Below, in pieces: positions 1-11,582 of a stretch of DNA of 64,000 nucleotides. The notes below the pieces were generated by a model. The model saw only the letters and a list, made by a program, of their open reading frames with translations, searched no databases and was not told the origin of the DNA. This DNA comes from Nitrospira defluvii (GTDB taxonomy: Bacteria; Nitrospirota; Nitrospiria; Nitrospirales; Nitrospiraceae). Position numbers and translations under genes: made by a program. The stretch spans positions 806,001 through 870,000 of the forward strand of contig FP929003.1 of assembly GCA_000196815.1 (NCBI GenBank). Direction: 5' to 3'. The first letter of the stretch is position 1. Every line of letters begins with the position of its first letter.

Positions 1-1129
1 ATTGCTCAAGGTCATGGTCGAGGATGGGCCGTCCATTGCAAAGTGGTTGATTGAATTGGGTGTGCTGTTTGATCGACAGGCCGACGGAAATCTCCACGTA
101 AAGAAAGGGGGCGGAAGTTCTAAGCCTCGCCTTCTGACTTGTTCAGACTATACCGGCTTAGAGATCATGCGTGTCCTCAAAGACGAGGTCCTGAATCAAA
201 AGATTCAGCTCCTGGAATTCTGCGCGGCCGTTGAATTGCTCAGCGACGACAACGGGCATTGCACAGGCGCCATATTTAAGGATCTCGACAATCACAGACA
301 GGTGGTGGTGGCTGCGAAGTCTGTGATTCTCGCGACCGGTGGAATCGGCCGGTTGCACATCCAAGGATTTCCTACCAGCAATCACTATGGCGCGACGGGC
401 GACGGGTTGTGCCTCTCCTACCGAATCGGAGCGAAGCTGGATCACATTGATACGTTCCAGTATCATCCTTCAGGCGCAGTCTATCCAGAGCAATTGATCG
501 GGGCGTTGGTGACTGAGGGCATCCGGTCGGAAGGCGGTCACTTGGTCAACGCCAAGGGTGAAAGGTTCGTAAACGAATTGGATACTCGTGATGTTGTGTC
601 TTCCTCGATTATTCGTGAGTGCGAGGAGGGCCGTGGTATTCGCACCATGTCCGGTCGCGTCGGGGTGTGGTTGGACACGCCGTTGCTCGATGCAGAGCAT
701 GGGCCCGGAACGGTGGAGAAGCACTTTCCAGCCATGATGATGCAGTTTGAGCGGTTCGGCATCGACATCAGCAAGGATCCTGTCCTCATTTATCCGACGT
801 TGCACTATCAGAACGGCGGAGTGAAAATCGATGCCAACTCAGAAACCAACGTGAAGAATCTCTTCGTGGCCGGAGAAGCTTCCGGTGGATTGCACGGACG
901 GAATCGCTTGATGGGGAATTCGCTACTAGACCTCATGGTGTTTGGAAAGCGCTCTGGGTTGACAGCGGCGTCGCGCGCTGGATCCATGTCACAAGGCAAG
1001 CTCACTCTCCAACATCTGCGACGATTCCGGGCGGAGGCCAAGCAGCACGGCAGCTCCAGTGGTGTGATCTCTCCGATGATTCTCCCTGCCTATACGCGAA
1101 AAGAACCAGAGCGTACGGCGAATAGCTAA
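1..1129 (+). CDS. Fumarate reductase/succinate dehydrogenase flavoprotein subunit, 5' truncated by window edge
   Basis: This is the C-terminal part of an FAD-dependent fumarate reductase/succinate dehydrogenase (FrdA/SdhA) flavoprotein; the reading frame is open to the first base, so the N-terminal FAD-binding start lies outside the window. Family features visible are the FAD-domain segment ILATGGIGR, the substrate-domain segment VTEGIRSEGGHLVNAKGERF, and the FAD-binding C-terminal block FVAGEASGGLHGRNRLMGNS. The product ends only about 70 residues after that block, so the helical C-terminal domain usual in classical SdhA is short or missing. It converts fumarate and succinate with an iron-sulfur subunit that is not in view. 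It is followed by sucC and sucD, which fits a TCA or reverse TCA gene group. The family is clear; the direction of the reaction in vivo cannot be read from sequence. Confidence 0.85.
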   Translation, partial: LLKVMVEDGPSIAKWLIELGVLFDRQADGNLHVKKGGGSSKPRLLTCSDYTGLEIMRVLKDEVLNQKIQLLEFCAAVELLSDDNGHCTGAIFKDLDNHRQVVVAAKSVILATGGIGRLHIQGFPTSNHYGATGDGLCLSYRIGAKLDHIDTFQYHPSGAVYPEQLIGALVTEGIRSEGGHLVNAKGERFVNELDTRDVVSSSIIRECEEGRGIRTMSGRVGVWLDTPLLDAEHGPGTVEKHFPAMMMQFERFGIDISKDPVLIYPTLHYQNGGVKIDANSETNVKNLFVAGEASGGLHGRNRLMGNSLLDLMVFGKRSGLTAASRAGSMSQGKLTLQHLRRFRAEAKQHGSSSGVISPMILPAYTRKEPERTANS

Positions 1130-1216
1130 TAATGGCGGCTGGTTCTGTAAGAGGACTCCGCCGATAGTCACGCTCTACGCCATTTGTCATGAGCCAATAG
1201 CTCTTATGAGGTTTCG

Positions 1217-2395
1217 ATGAACGTTCATGAGTTTCAAGCCAAGCAATTGTTCGCACAGTTCGGGGTACCAGTGCCACGGGGCAAGGAAATTACCTCGCCC
1301 GAAGCAGCCGCTGCTTGGGCAAGTGAACTGAATACGCCGGTCTTCGTAGTGAAAGCTCAGATCCATGCAGGCGGACGTGGTAAGGCCGGCGGGGTCAAGA
1401 TTACGAAGGAGAAGGGGGCAGTCGCAGGGATCGCCAAGGAATTAATAGGCAAAACCTTGATCACCCACCAGACCGGACCCAAGGGGAGAAAGGTTCATCG
1501 GCTGTTGCTCGAAGAAGGCGCCAATATTGCAAAAGAGTTGTATCTAAGCATTCTTGTTGATCGCGACACCGGTTGGCCGACGTTCATCGCCAGCACCGAA
1601 GGCGGGATGGAAATCGAAGAGGTGGCTGAAAAGACTCCCGAGAAGATCATCAAGGAAGCGATCGATCCTGCTGTTGGATTTCAGGGGCACAATGGGCGCA
1701 ATGTTGCTTTCGCATTGGGCCTCCAGGCGATGGAACCGGCCGTCATCAATCCATTCGTGCAGATGCTCGGCAATCTCTATCGACTGTTCATGGAAAAACA
1801 TGCCGCGCTCGTGGAAATCAATCCTTTGATTATCACGAAGGAAAAGACGTTGGTGGCGTTGGATGGCAAAGTTTCATTTGACGACAACGGCGTTTTTAAG
1901 CATGACGATGTGCAGAAAATGCGAGATCTTAATGAAGAGGATCCGCTGGAGATCGAAGCCACGGCGAATAATCTGAATTACGTCAAGCTTGACGGCAACA
2001 TCGGCTGCATGGTGAACGGTGCCGGTCTTGCGATGGCCACTATGGATGTCATCAAACTGGCGGGCAGTGAGCCGGCGAACTTCCTGGATGTGGGCGGCGG
2101 AGCCACGAAGGACACGGTGGCAGCGGGATTCCGGATTCTGCTCAAGGATCCGAACGTGAAGGGCATCTTTATCAATATCTTCGGTGGCATTGTACGATGT
2201 GAGCGCATTGCGCATGGTGTGATCGAGGCTGCCAAGGAAGTAAAGATTACCGTGCCGTTAGTGGTGCGTCTCCAGGGTACGAATGCGGATGAAGGCCGAA
2301 AACTATTGGCGGAGTCTGGCCTCAAGTTGGAAGTTGCCAACGATCTGTGGGAAGCGGCGCAGAAAATTGTGAAGCTGACCGGCAAGGCGGCGTAA
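1217..2395 (+). CDS. sucC: Succinate--CoA ligase (ADP-forming), beta subunit
   Basis: Beta subunit of succinyl-CoA synthetase (392 residues, normal length). It interconverts succinyl-CoA plus ADP and phosphate with succinate, CoA and ATP, together with SucD. The N-terminal ATP-grasp domain (about residues 1-205) shows the conserved [16 protein letters not shown] segment and ALVEINPLI; the C-terminal CoA-ligase domain carries [15 protein letters not shown] and [17 protein letters not shown]. The ATG start has a short purine-rich stretch upstream. sucD begins 11 bases after the stop codon, so the two are co-transcribed. In autotrophs using the reverse TCA cycle this enzyme also works in the succinyl-CoA-forming direction; that role here is inferred. 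Confidence 0.97.
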   Translation: MNVHEFQAKQLFAQFGVPVPRGKEITSPEAAAAWASELNTPVFVVKAQIHAGGRGKAGGVKITKEKGAVAGIAKELIGKTLITHQTGPKGRKVHRLLLEEGANIAKELYLSILVDRDTGWPTFIASTEGGMEIEEVAEKTPEKIIKEAIDPAVGFQGHNGRNVAFALGLQAMEPAVINPFVQMLGNLYRLFMEKHAALVEINPLIITKEKTLVALDGKVSFDDNGVFKHDDVQKMRDLNEEDPLEIEATANNLNYVKLDGNIGCMVNGAGLAMATMDVIKLAGSEPANFLDVGGGATKDTVAAGFRILLKDPNVKGIFINIFGGIVRCERIAHGVIEAAKEVKITVPLVVRLQGTNADEGRKLLAESGLKLEVANDLWEAAQKIVKLTGKAA

Positions 2396-2406
2396 AGGAG
2401 AAGACC

Positions 2407-3279
2407 GTGAGCATTCTCGTCAATAAGAATACCCGGGTGGTAGTACAGGGGATCACAGGGAAGGAAGGGTCCTTTCACGCGACGCAGTGTAAAGCGTATG
2501 GCACGAAGATGGTCGCCGGAGTGACCCCTGGCAAGGCCGGACAGGAAGTTGAGGGCATCCCCGTCTTCAATACCGTGGCCGATGCTGTAAAGAAGACTGA
2601 CTGCGATACTTCTTTGATTTTTGTGCCGCCGCCATTTTGTGCGGATGCGATCCTGGAAGCCGCTGATGCGGGTGTCAAGCTGATCATCTGCATCACCGAA
2701 GGCATTCCCGTGAACGATATGGTGAAGGTGAAACGCGCGTTGCATGGCCGTGATGTCCGATTAATCGGCCCCAATTGCCCCGGTGTCATCACAGTGGATG
2801 AAGCCAAGATCGGGATCATGCCCGGATTCATCCATAAACGTGGTGTGGTTGGCGTAGTGTCACGCAGCGGCACCTTGACGTATGAAGCCGTTCATCAACT
2901 GTCGACGTTGGGGCTTGGAGAAACGACTTGTGTGGGAATCGGCGGGGACCCCGTCAACGGCACGGGATTCGTGGATGTCTTGCCCTTGTTCGAGCAAGAT
3001 TCTGAAACACAGGCCGTCGTGATGATCGGCGAAATCGGCGGCGACGCAGAAGAGAAGGCGGCCGAATATATTAAGAAGCACGTCAAGAAGCCAGTGATCA
3101 GTTTCATTGCCGGGATCACGGCACCGCCGGGGCGCCGCATGGGGCATGCAGGCGCCATCATTTCAGGCGGCAAGGGGACGGCAACGGAAAAAATGAAGGC
3201 GCTGGAAGCTGCTGGTGTACGCGTCGTAAAAAATCCTGCTGAGATCGGGCATGCCGTGAAGGCGGCACTCGGTCGCTAG
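2407..3279 (+). CDS. sucD: Succinate--CoA ligase (ADP-forming), alpha subunit
   Basis: Alpha subunit of succinyl-CoA synthetase (290 residues). GTG at 2407 is preferred as the start because AAGGAG lies at 2395-2400 and the family begins with [17 protein letters not shown]; the frame is open further upstream inside sucC, but that part has no family similarity. The N-terminal CoA-binding Rossmann domain contains [15 protein letters not shown]. The phosphohistidine loop [14 protein letters not shown] places the active-site histidine at about residue 247, and the segment [17 protein letters not shown] is also typical. It pairs with the upstream sucC product. A strong hairpin follows the stop codon and closes the unit. 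Confidence 0.97.
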   Translation: MSILVNKNTRVVVQGITGKEGSFHATQCKAYGTKMVAGVTPGKAGQEVEGIPVFNTVADAVKKTDCDTSLIFVPPPFCADAILEAADAGVKLIICITEGIPVNDMVKVKRALHGRDVRLIGPNCPGVITVDEAKIGIMPGFIHKRGVVGVVSRSGTLTYEAVHQLSTLGLGETTCVGIGGDPVNGTGFVDVLPLFEQDSETQAVVMIGEIGGDAEEKAAEYIKKHVKKPVISFIAGITAPPGRRMGHAGAIISGGKGTATEKMKALEAAGVRVVKNPAEIGHAVKAALGR

Positions 3280-3297
3280 CCAGGTGTCTCTTTTGGA

Positions 3298-3329
3298 GAG
3301 GGCGTCGGATCAGATCCGACGCCCTCTTT
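3298..3329 (+). terminator. Intrinsic terminator after sucD
   Basis: A near-perfect inverted repeat (GAGGGCGTCGG at 3298-3308 pairing with CCGACGCCCTC at 3316-3326, short AT-containing loop) is followed by TTT. It stands 18 bases after the sucD stop. Confidence 0.85.
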
Positions 3330-3580
3330 GCGTTTGTAGCGCTCAAGTCATACTGCCGGTCAATGGCTGAGGATTGCCCATATCACCGGTGGTCCTTTCT
3401 CTTTGTCAGAATCTTCCCTTTTTCCCTCCAGCGAGACGTGGTACTGTATGACGCCTCACGGGGGTCGAATGGCCTGAGTGATTCGGCCTCACTGCAATTC
3501 GAGCCTGGATTCTCCGCTCCCAAAGCGACTTGATGCCAGTCTGAGGAATCCGGTTACTGTCCCGATGAAAGGACGTTACT
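3330..3580. other. Intergenic region, no gene seen
   Basis: About 250 bases between the sucD terminator and the radical SAM gene. I see no open reading frame with coding character, no RNA-gene fold and no convincing promoter. The downstream gene has AAAGGACG a few bases before its ATG. Confidence 0.5.
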
Positions 3581-5215
3581 ATGCTGGTGTTTCTTATTCA
3601 TGTGCGTGATCCCCAGTTTTATGCCCTCCCTGCCAAGACTCGAGCCAAGAACGGGCGTATCCGGGTCATGGGGTTTCCGCCCATCGGCATTATGTCATTA
3701 TCGTCGGTATTGAAGCGGTCGGGTCATGAATGCGTGATGTTCGATCAGGCGCATCCTGAGACCCCCAATGAGTTCATAATCGAAGAGATCAAACGGCGCA
3801 AGCCGGCCTTGGTTGGTCTGAGCTTCCTCAGCACCACCAGCTATCCCTATGCCAAAATTCTTGCTCGCCAGATCCGAGCGGCCGATACCACCGTCAAGCT
3901 AGCCTTCGGCGGAGTATTTGCCAGTCTCAACGCGGGCTTGGTCAAGCTCCAGTGTCCAGAAGTCGACTTTGTGTGTCGGGGAGACGGGGAGCAGTTGTTG
4001 CTTGATTTGCTCGATCGTCTTGATGATCCGCAAGAGGTGGGAGGGGTCACCTGGGCGAAGGACGGCAAGGTGATCAATAATCCAAACAGGACGATGGAGC
4101 GCCACCTGGACCAGTGGCCGTTTCCTGACCGCGAAAGCCTGGAACTAGACTTTGTCGAGTCGATGCCGCTGGATGTACCGGCCGTGCTGTCGATGGAGCG
4201 ATTTACGACCATGCAGACTTCGCGGGGCTGTCCGTGGCCCTGTGTCTTCTGTGACATCCCGATTTTCAATGAGGGGAAGTGGCGGGCGCGTAGCGCGCAA
4301 CACGTCGTTGATGAGCTGAAGTACCTCGAGGCGAACGGGTATGGGTCTGTCTACTTCGTTGATGATCACTTTTTACTACAGCCGAAGCGGATCGATGCGA
4401 TTTGTAAAGGGATCATCGATGCCAAACTGACAATCCAATGGGGAATCGAGGGCCGTGTTGATTCGGTGGCCCAACACCTCTTCCCCGCGATGGCTCAGGC
4501 GCATTGCCGGACGGTGATGTTCGGCATCGAAAGCGGCAGTCAGAAAATTCTGGATCGCCTCCAGAAGGAGCAGACGCTCGCCGAAGTTGAGACCGCCGTT
4601 AGAAACGCCAAAAAGGCCGGGATTGAAATCGTTCACGGTTTCTTTACTGTGGGCAATCCCGACGAAACAGTCGAGGACATGCAGAAGACGTTCGATTTCG
4701 CCTCGAAATTGCCTTTGGACACGTTTGGATTCAATCGGCTGTGCGTTTATCGGGGCACGCCTCTGTGGCAGGAATATATCAAGCGTGGATTGGTGAGCGA
4801 CGCCAAGGATTGGTATAAGTATTTTAAGTGTTCGGAGATTGATCCGACCTGTTTGCCGGGGGCGGTCATTAATTCCGTTCGCCAAGAGGGGCTAAAGAAG
4901 CTGTTTATCTATAAGCTCACTCGATACCCGATTCAGACCTTCAAGTTGCTGCGCCGATTCCTGCGTTTCATGCCGTTCCGTGATGTGGCCTATCTCATCA
5001 TTAAGCCGTTCTTGGGCCAGAAGAAGGGGGCGACGAAGGCCGAAGTATTGTCGCGGGCGGTGGAGCATGCGGAGATGAAAGACGCCGCAGCGCAATTGAC
5101 CCAGCTGAGCGATGAGTTGCTGCACAGTGTGCTGGAAGAGTCAAAAGCCGAGCGTCAGCGAATTCAGCAGGAAGCCGAAGGATCCCGCGAACTTCCCATG
5201 GTCAACTCACGTTAG
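3581..5215 (+). CDS. B12-binding domain radical SAM protein of unknown substrate
   Basis: A 544-residue class B radical SAM enzyme. The N-terminal cobalamin-binding-type domain (about residues 1-150) has MGFPPIGIMSLSSVLKRSGH and GLSFLSTTSYPYAKILAR. The radical SAM core carries the CxxxCxxC cluster motif TSRGCPWPCVFC, cysteines about 217, 221 and 224, followed by ARSAQHVVDELKYL and MFGIESGSQKILDRLQK. The C-terminal 100 residues are basic and helical, with an amphipathic stretch (about 445-480) that may lie on the membrane. Relatives include BchE-like cyclases, hopanoid HpnJ/HpnP enzymes and many methyltransferases; I cannot assign it to one of these. The typical B12-ligand histidine motif DxHxxG is not obvious. 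It is a single-gene unit, convergent to ahcY. Confidence 0.85.
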   Translation: MLVFLIHVRDPQFYALPAKTRAKNGRIRVMGFPPIGIMSLSSVLKRSGHECVMFDQAHPETPNEFIIEEIKRRKPALVGLSFLSTTSYPYAKILARQIRAADTTVKLAFGGVFASLNAGLVKLQCPEVDFVCRGDGEQLLLDLLDRLDDPQEVGGVTWAKDGKVINNPNRTMERHLDQWPFPDRESLELDFVESMPLDVPAVLSMERFTTMQTSRGCPWPCVFCDIPIFNEGKWRARSAQHVVDELKYLEANGYGSVYFVDDHFLLQPKRIDAICKGIIDAKLTIQWGIEGRVDSVAQHLFPAMAQAHCRTVMFGIESGSQKILDRLQKEQTLAEVETAVRNAKKAGIEIVHGFFTVGNPDETVEDMQKTFDFASKLPLDTFGFNRLCVYRGTPLWQEYIKRGLVSDAKDWYKYFKCSEIDPTCLPGAVINSVRQEGLKKLFIYKLTRYPIQTFKLLRRFLRFMPFRDVAYLIIKPFLGQKKGATKAEVLSRAVEHAEMKDAAAQLTQLSDELLHSVLEESKAERQRIQQEAEGSRELPMVNSR

Positions 5216-5611
5216 TCTGCGCAAGGTTCACCATGTTCTGTCAGCTGTCCCCGTGCTTCAGCAAGTGAGGCGTGGGGGCTCGACTTGACGCTTTCTGTAT
5301 CTACTTGGCCGGAGTTGCACCTGCGCCTACTGGGCTCCGATGTTAGGCCGTCTGTTCTCAGGTTCCACAACGACTATTCCTAATATCCCGCAAGCCCAAG
5401 GCCTATGGTGTAGTCGTTTCATGACGATCAACCTCCAGTACTTGTCGGAGGTCACGCCAGGTATTCGGTATCATTGCGAGAAAGTTATAGCGAGCAGAGA
5501 AAAAGCGTAGGAGCGTCCGGAGTGACTTGGGGAGTTCGTGTAGCCGCTTAGAGTTGCGCGGTGGATGGGCCGGAGCCGCCACGAGAGCAGCTCCGGCCTT
5601 CTCCGATAAAA
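5216..5611. other. Convergent intergenic region with two hairpins
   Basis: About 400 bases between the 3' ends of the radical SAM gene and ahcY. Two inverted repeats are visible: an 11-pair G-U-rich hairpin at 5249-5277 and a 9-pair GGCCGGAGC/GCTCCGGCC hairpin at 5568-5598. No reading frame in between looks like a gene. Confidence 0.5.
5568..5598 (-). terminator. Candidate terminator after ahcY
   Basis: Perfect GGCCGGAGC/GCTCCGGCC stem with a 13-base loop, 14 bases beyond the ahcY stop codon. There is no T tract, so rho-independent function is uncertain. Confidence 0.45.
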
Positions 5612-8123
<2,512 letters not shown>

Positions 8124-8521
8124 TGTTCCCCCTGGAATTGAAGTGATACGAGGATGCGGCGGTTGAAGTCAGGTGGCACGGCGACTGATTGTGGACGACG
8201 CGACGCTTAAGATGATCAGGCAACTCCGCAAAAAACTAAGGCAATAGTAGCTGACCGGTCTGTTTTTGTCCACCGTTCTGGTGGAATTGATTGAGTCGCG
8301 CGCCGGACAAGCGTCTTGCTTGACAGTCCTTTAAGACGACTTGTAAGATAGCTTACTTTTCGCGTATTTGGAACATTTTTCATCATAAACGCTCCGCCCC
8401 GGCACTTCCAGCCTCGTGGTATTGACCTGCATTGGCGCAGGATTCCACACGCAGCTCGTCATTGGGTATGATGATGGGATTTGTATGACAGCCAGGTCGA
8501 AGCAGCTAGGTATGTTGATTC
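8124..8521. other. Divergent intergenic region between metK and resB
   Basis: About 400 bases that should hold promoters for both directions. A plus-strand promoter candidate is at 8320-8349. A small CCACC/GGTGG hairpin is at 8270-8284. No coding sequence or riboswitch was recognised. Confidence 0.5.
8320..8349 (+). promoter_or_regulatory. Candidate sigma70-type promoter for the cytochrome c maturation operon
   Basis: TTGACA at 8320-8325, an 18-base spacer, then TAAGAT at 8344-8349, on the strand that reads into resB. It would leave a leader of about 165 bases. Confidence 0.5.
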
Positions 8522-9958
8522 ATGAACGATAAACCCGATGCAGCATCCGATGTGAGCGCATCCGCTCCGCGCACTTCCGGCCTTGGCTGGGAAGAGTTTT
8601 CGCGCGAGGTCGTGGATTTTTTTGCTTCGATCAAGCTGGCGATGTTTCTGTTCATTGTGCTCGCCATGACTGCGACGATCGGCACGGTCATTCAGCAGGG
8701 CGAGCGCCCGGAAACCTATGTGCAGGAATATGGCGAAGAAGCCTATCGCTGGTTCCTACGATTGGGTTTCACCGATGTCTATCACACCTGGTGGTTTACC
8801 AGTCTTCTGGGGCTCCTGTGCGTCAATTCGCTCACGTGTTTCCATAAACGGTTTCCCAGTGTATGGCGGTCCATGCGTCAGGATAAGGTCAGTGTGTCGC
8901 TGGCCTTTATCCAGGGTATGAAGCAGCAGACCACCCTCTCGCTCAATCAATCGAGAGACGCTGTGGCTGAGCGACTTGTAAAGCTCTTCGCTGAAAAAGG
9001 TTATCGGGTGCTGGCCAAGAGCGATCCCGGCGAGGTGACGGTCTACGCCACCAAGGGGATTATGGGCCGGGTCGGCGCGCATGTGGCCCACCTCAGCGCC
9101 ACGGTCATCGTGCTCGGGGGGTTACTAGGTAGCTACTATGGATTTCAGGAGTTCGGGGTGTGTCTCGAAGGCCAGACCTACCACATTCCGCGAGGCAACT
9201 TCGATCTTCGTGTCGATAAGTTCTGGATCGATTACCATGAGAACGGATCGGTAAAATCCTACAACAGCACCTTGACCGTGATCGATCAAGGCACTCCCAC
9301 CACAACCAAGACGATTACGGTGAACGATCCCCTAGTCTACAAAGGGATCTGGTTTTACCAATCCAGCTATGGGGATGCGTGGGATCAAATCGAGGCGGCT
9401 CGAATCAATATTAAGGAGAAGGGCAGCGACAAGATTATCGCGACGGTCGATCTGGAATGGAACAAGGAGAAAGCCGTCGACGGTCTTCCATTGAAGATGA
9501 AGATGACGGATTTTGTGGCCGACTTCGCGTTTAATTCGACCGAGAAGAAAGTGTTTTCAAAAACCGCGGAGCATGCCAATCCCGCCATTCGGCTGGCGGT
9601 CGATGAGCGGAGTAGTGTGCAGTCCACTCCCTGGGTGTTCTATCACTATCCCGACCTCTTTGAGATCAAGGACTCCGCATACCAATTCGAATTCATCGGC
9701 TATCAGCCGAAGAAGTTTACCGGCCTGCAGATTGCCAGAAATCCGGGCATCAATATGGTCTGGATTGGGTGTACCATGCTGGTGGTGGGCATGACTCTGT
9801 CGTCGCTGATTTATCATCGGCGGTTATGGGCGAAGATCATTCCCGGCGAGTCCGGCGTCACGCTTCACCTTGGCGGAACAACGCACAAAAGCCAGATCGA
9901 TTTCCAGAAAGAGTTCAGGAAGTTGACGGAGAAAATTAACGCTCAGGCTCAATCCTGA
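8522..9958 (+). CDS. resB: Cytochrome c biogenesis protein ResB (CcsB/Ccs1 type)
   Basis: Membrane component of system II cytochrome c maturation (478 residues). ResB works with the CcsA/ResC protein to carry haem across the membrane and attach it to apocytochromes. Hydrophobic segments are visible near residues 38-58 (LAMFLFIVLAMTATIGTVIQ), 88-105, 178-200 and 415-435; the region between the third and fourth is a large periplasmic domain with the family-like YKGIWFYQSSYGDAW. It is the first gene of a five-gene operon with ccsA, two tlpA-like genes and ccdA. Note that gene naming for ResB and CcsA differs among organisms. Confidence 0.93.
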   Translation: MNDKPDAASDVSASAPRTSGLGWEEFSREVVDFFASIKLAMFLFIVLAMTATIGTVIQQGERPETYVQEYGEEAYRWFLRLGFTDVYHTWWFTSLLGLLCVNSLTCFHKRFPSVWRSMRQDKVSVSLAFIQGMKQQTTLSLNQSRDAVAERLVKLFAEKGYRVLAKSDPGEVTVYATKGIMGRVGAHVAHLSATVIVLGGLLGSYYGFQEFGVCLEGQTYHIPRGNFDLRVDKFWIDYHENGSVKSYNSTLTVIDQGTPTTTKTITVNDPLVYKGIWFYQSSYGDAWDQIEAARINIKEKGSDKIIATVDLEWNKEKAVDGLPLKMKMTDFVADFAFNSTEKKVFSKTAEHANPAIRLAVDERSSVQSTPWVFYHYPDLFEIKDSAYQFEFIGYQPKKFTGLQIARNPGINMVWIGCTMLVVGMTLSSLIYHRRLWAKIIPGESGVTLHLGGTTHKSQIDFQKEFRKLTEKINAQAQS

Positions 9959-10035
9959 AGATCGCTGCCGCGCGACGGAGAGCAACGTTTCATTCGGTCT
10001 GCGCTGCACGCTAGGATAGATAGACGGAGGTCCGT

Positions 10036-10950
10036 ATGATGCGATCACTGTTCCTCTTCGATATGACGTTCTGGCTGTATTTAGCCGCGTTGGGGCTGTA
10101 TGTGGCCTATCTGTTCGCAAAACGTCCTGCCATGCAGATGGTTCCGGCCGGGCATCCGATTGAGGACCTTGAAGAACGTGATGGCGCATGGGCCACACAA
10201 TTGGGGCAGGTGGCGACGCTCGTCACCGTGTTCGGGTGGCTGCTGAACACGTTGGCCCTCACGACGCGGGCATTTGAGCGAATGGAGCATTCAGGCACCT
10301 TCGCGCCCTGGTCCAACCAGTTCGAGGCCATGGCCTATGTGTCCTGGGCGATCATCCTGGGATATGTGCTTCTCGAATTCCGTTACAGGATCAAGGCCGT
10401 CGGAGCCTTTGTGGTGGGAATCGGGTTTATTGCCATGGGCGCGGCGTCGCTCTTGCCCTATCGATACCAGACGGCAGAGCCGCTCGTTCCGGCCCTGAAC
10501 AGCTACTGGATCTACATCCATGTCTCCGTCACGTTGACCAGTTATGCGGCGTTTGCCATGGCCGGTGGATTGGGCCTGATGTATCTCTTCAAAGAACGGG
10601 CGGTCAATCGTGGCAGTCGGTCGCGGTTTTATGCCGCCTTTCCAGACCTCGAGACCATCGATGAGCTGGGCTATAAAGCGATCATGCTCGGGTTTCCGCT
10701 GCTGGCTTTCGGGATCATCCTCGGCGCCATGTGGGCGAACTATGCCTGGGGCGGGTACTGGAGTTGGGATCCCAAGGAGACTTGGTCGTTGATCGTATGG
10801 CTGATCTATGGCGCCTATATTCATGCTCGTATGACACGAGGGTGGGAAGGCCATAAAGCGGCGATCTACGCGATCTTTGGTTTTCTCATGGTTATTTTCT
10901 GTTTCTGGGGGGTGAATTTTCTACTCTCCGGTCTGCATGCTTACGCCTAG
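10036..10950 (+). CDS. ccsA: Cytochrome c assembly protein CcsA/ResC (haem-handling)
   Basis: A 304-residue polytopic membrane protein of the CcmC/CcmF/CcsA family, partner of ResB in system II. The tryptophan-rich haem-binding WWD motif is seen as WGGYWSWDPKETW near residues 236-248, and conserved histidines flank it (in IHVSVTLTSYAAF and in YIHARMTRGWEGHK). About eight transmembrane segments are apparent. GGAGG lies 5 bases before the ATG. It ends 3 bases before the first thioredoxin-like gene, which supports translation from one mRNA. This protein is often annotated CcsB in genomes where the ResB homologue is called ResB. Confidence 0.93.
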   Translation: MMRSLFLFDMTFWLYLAALGLYVAYLFAKRPAMQMVPAGHPIEDLEERDGAWATQLGQVATLVTVFGWLLNTLALTTRAFERMEHSGTFAPWSNQFEAMAYVSWAIILGYVLLEFRYRIKAVGAFVVGIGFIAMGAASLLPYRYQTAEPLVPALNSYWIYIHVSVTLTSYAAFAMAGGLGLMYLFKERAVNRGSRSRFYAAFPDLETIDELGYKAIMLGFPLLAFGIILGAMWANYAWGGYWSWDPKETWSLIVWLIYGAYIHARMTRGWEGHKAAIYAIFGFLMVIFCFWGVNFLLSGLHAYA

Positions 10951-10953
10951 ACC

Positions 10954-11577
10954 ATGACAGATCACATCAATCAGAGCCCTGCTCATACTGCGCCGCGAAC
11001 CGGCCCTTCCCGGATCGTGGTGGTGATTGCCGCTGCGGCCATTCTTGGCGTGATGTTTCTCGTAGTCTGGCTACAGAGTTCCAAGTACGAACCATTGGTG
11101 GTGGGAAAAGAGGCGCCGGATTTCCAGCTGCCCGACCTGAACGAGAAGCAACTGCGGTTATCGGACTATCGCGGCAAAGTGGTCTTCTTGAATTTCTGGG
11201 CGACCTGGTGCAAGCCGTGCCGTGAAGAAATGCCCTCAATGGAAGTGTTGTACAAAAACTTTGAGAAGGACGGCTTGGTCATTCTGGCGGTCAGTATTGA
11301 CCGGGTGACGACAAAGAAAGAAATACCCCCGTTCGTGAAGGGTTTGAACCTCACATTTCCCGTACTGGTTGATTCCTGGGGTCAGACCGACAAGCGCTAC
11401 AAATTGATGGGTGTCCCTGAAACCTACATTATTGATCAGCAGGGTGTCCTGCGTGAAAAAGTGATCGGGCCTCGGGATTGGACACGATTGGATAATCTCA
11501 AGGTGTTGACCCAACTCCTCAAGCCCGCGGAGAAGGCCGCCCATGCGACCCCTGCTCAGGCGCTCCCAATGATGTAA
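10954..11577 (+). CDS. Membrane-anchored TlpA/ResA-family thioredoxin (first copy)
   Basis: A 207-residue periplasmic thioredoxin-like protein. One N-terminal membrane anchor (about residues 23-45, VVVIAAAAILGVMFLVVWLQ) precedes an AhpC/TSA-Redoxin domain with the redox motif WATWCKPC (cysteines about 86 and 89) and the cis-proline region GVPETYIID. Members reduce the CxxCH cysteines of apocytochrome c before haem attachment, receiving electrons from CcdA. It sits between ccsA and a second paralogue; the two CxxC dipeptides differ (KP here, GP in the second), which may give them different redox potentials. Confidence 0.92.
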   Translation: MTDHINQSPAHTAPRTGPSRIVVVIAAAAILGVMFLVVWLQSSKYEPLVVGKEAPDFQLPDLNEKQLRLSDYRGKVVFLNFWATWCKPCREEMPSMEVLYKNFEKDGLVILAVSIDRVTTKKEIPPFVKGLNLTFPVLVDSWGQTDKRYKLMGVPETYIIDQQGVLREKVIGPRDWTRLDNLKVLTQLLKPAEKAAHATPAQALPMM

Positions 11578-11582
11578 CGGTA

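Noticed and set aside
3581-5215. Assignment of the radical SAM gene as hpnJ or hpnP
   Set aside because: The N terminus and the linker regions do not match what I know of HpnJ or HpnP, and it is not adjacent to hopanoid genes; left as unknown substrate.
8124-8330. Possible SAM or SAH riboswitch in the metK leader
   Set aside because: On the minus strand I could not find the conserved kink-turn and core elements of SAM-I, SAM-II, SAM-III or SAH riboswitches; only a small CCACC/GGTGG hairpin is present.
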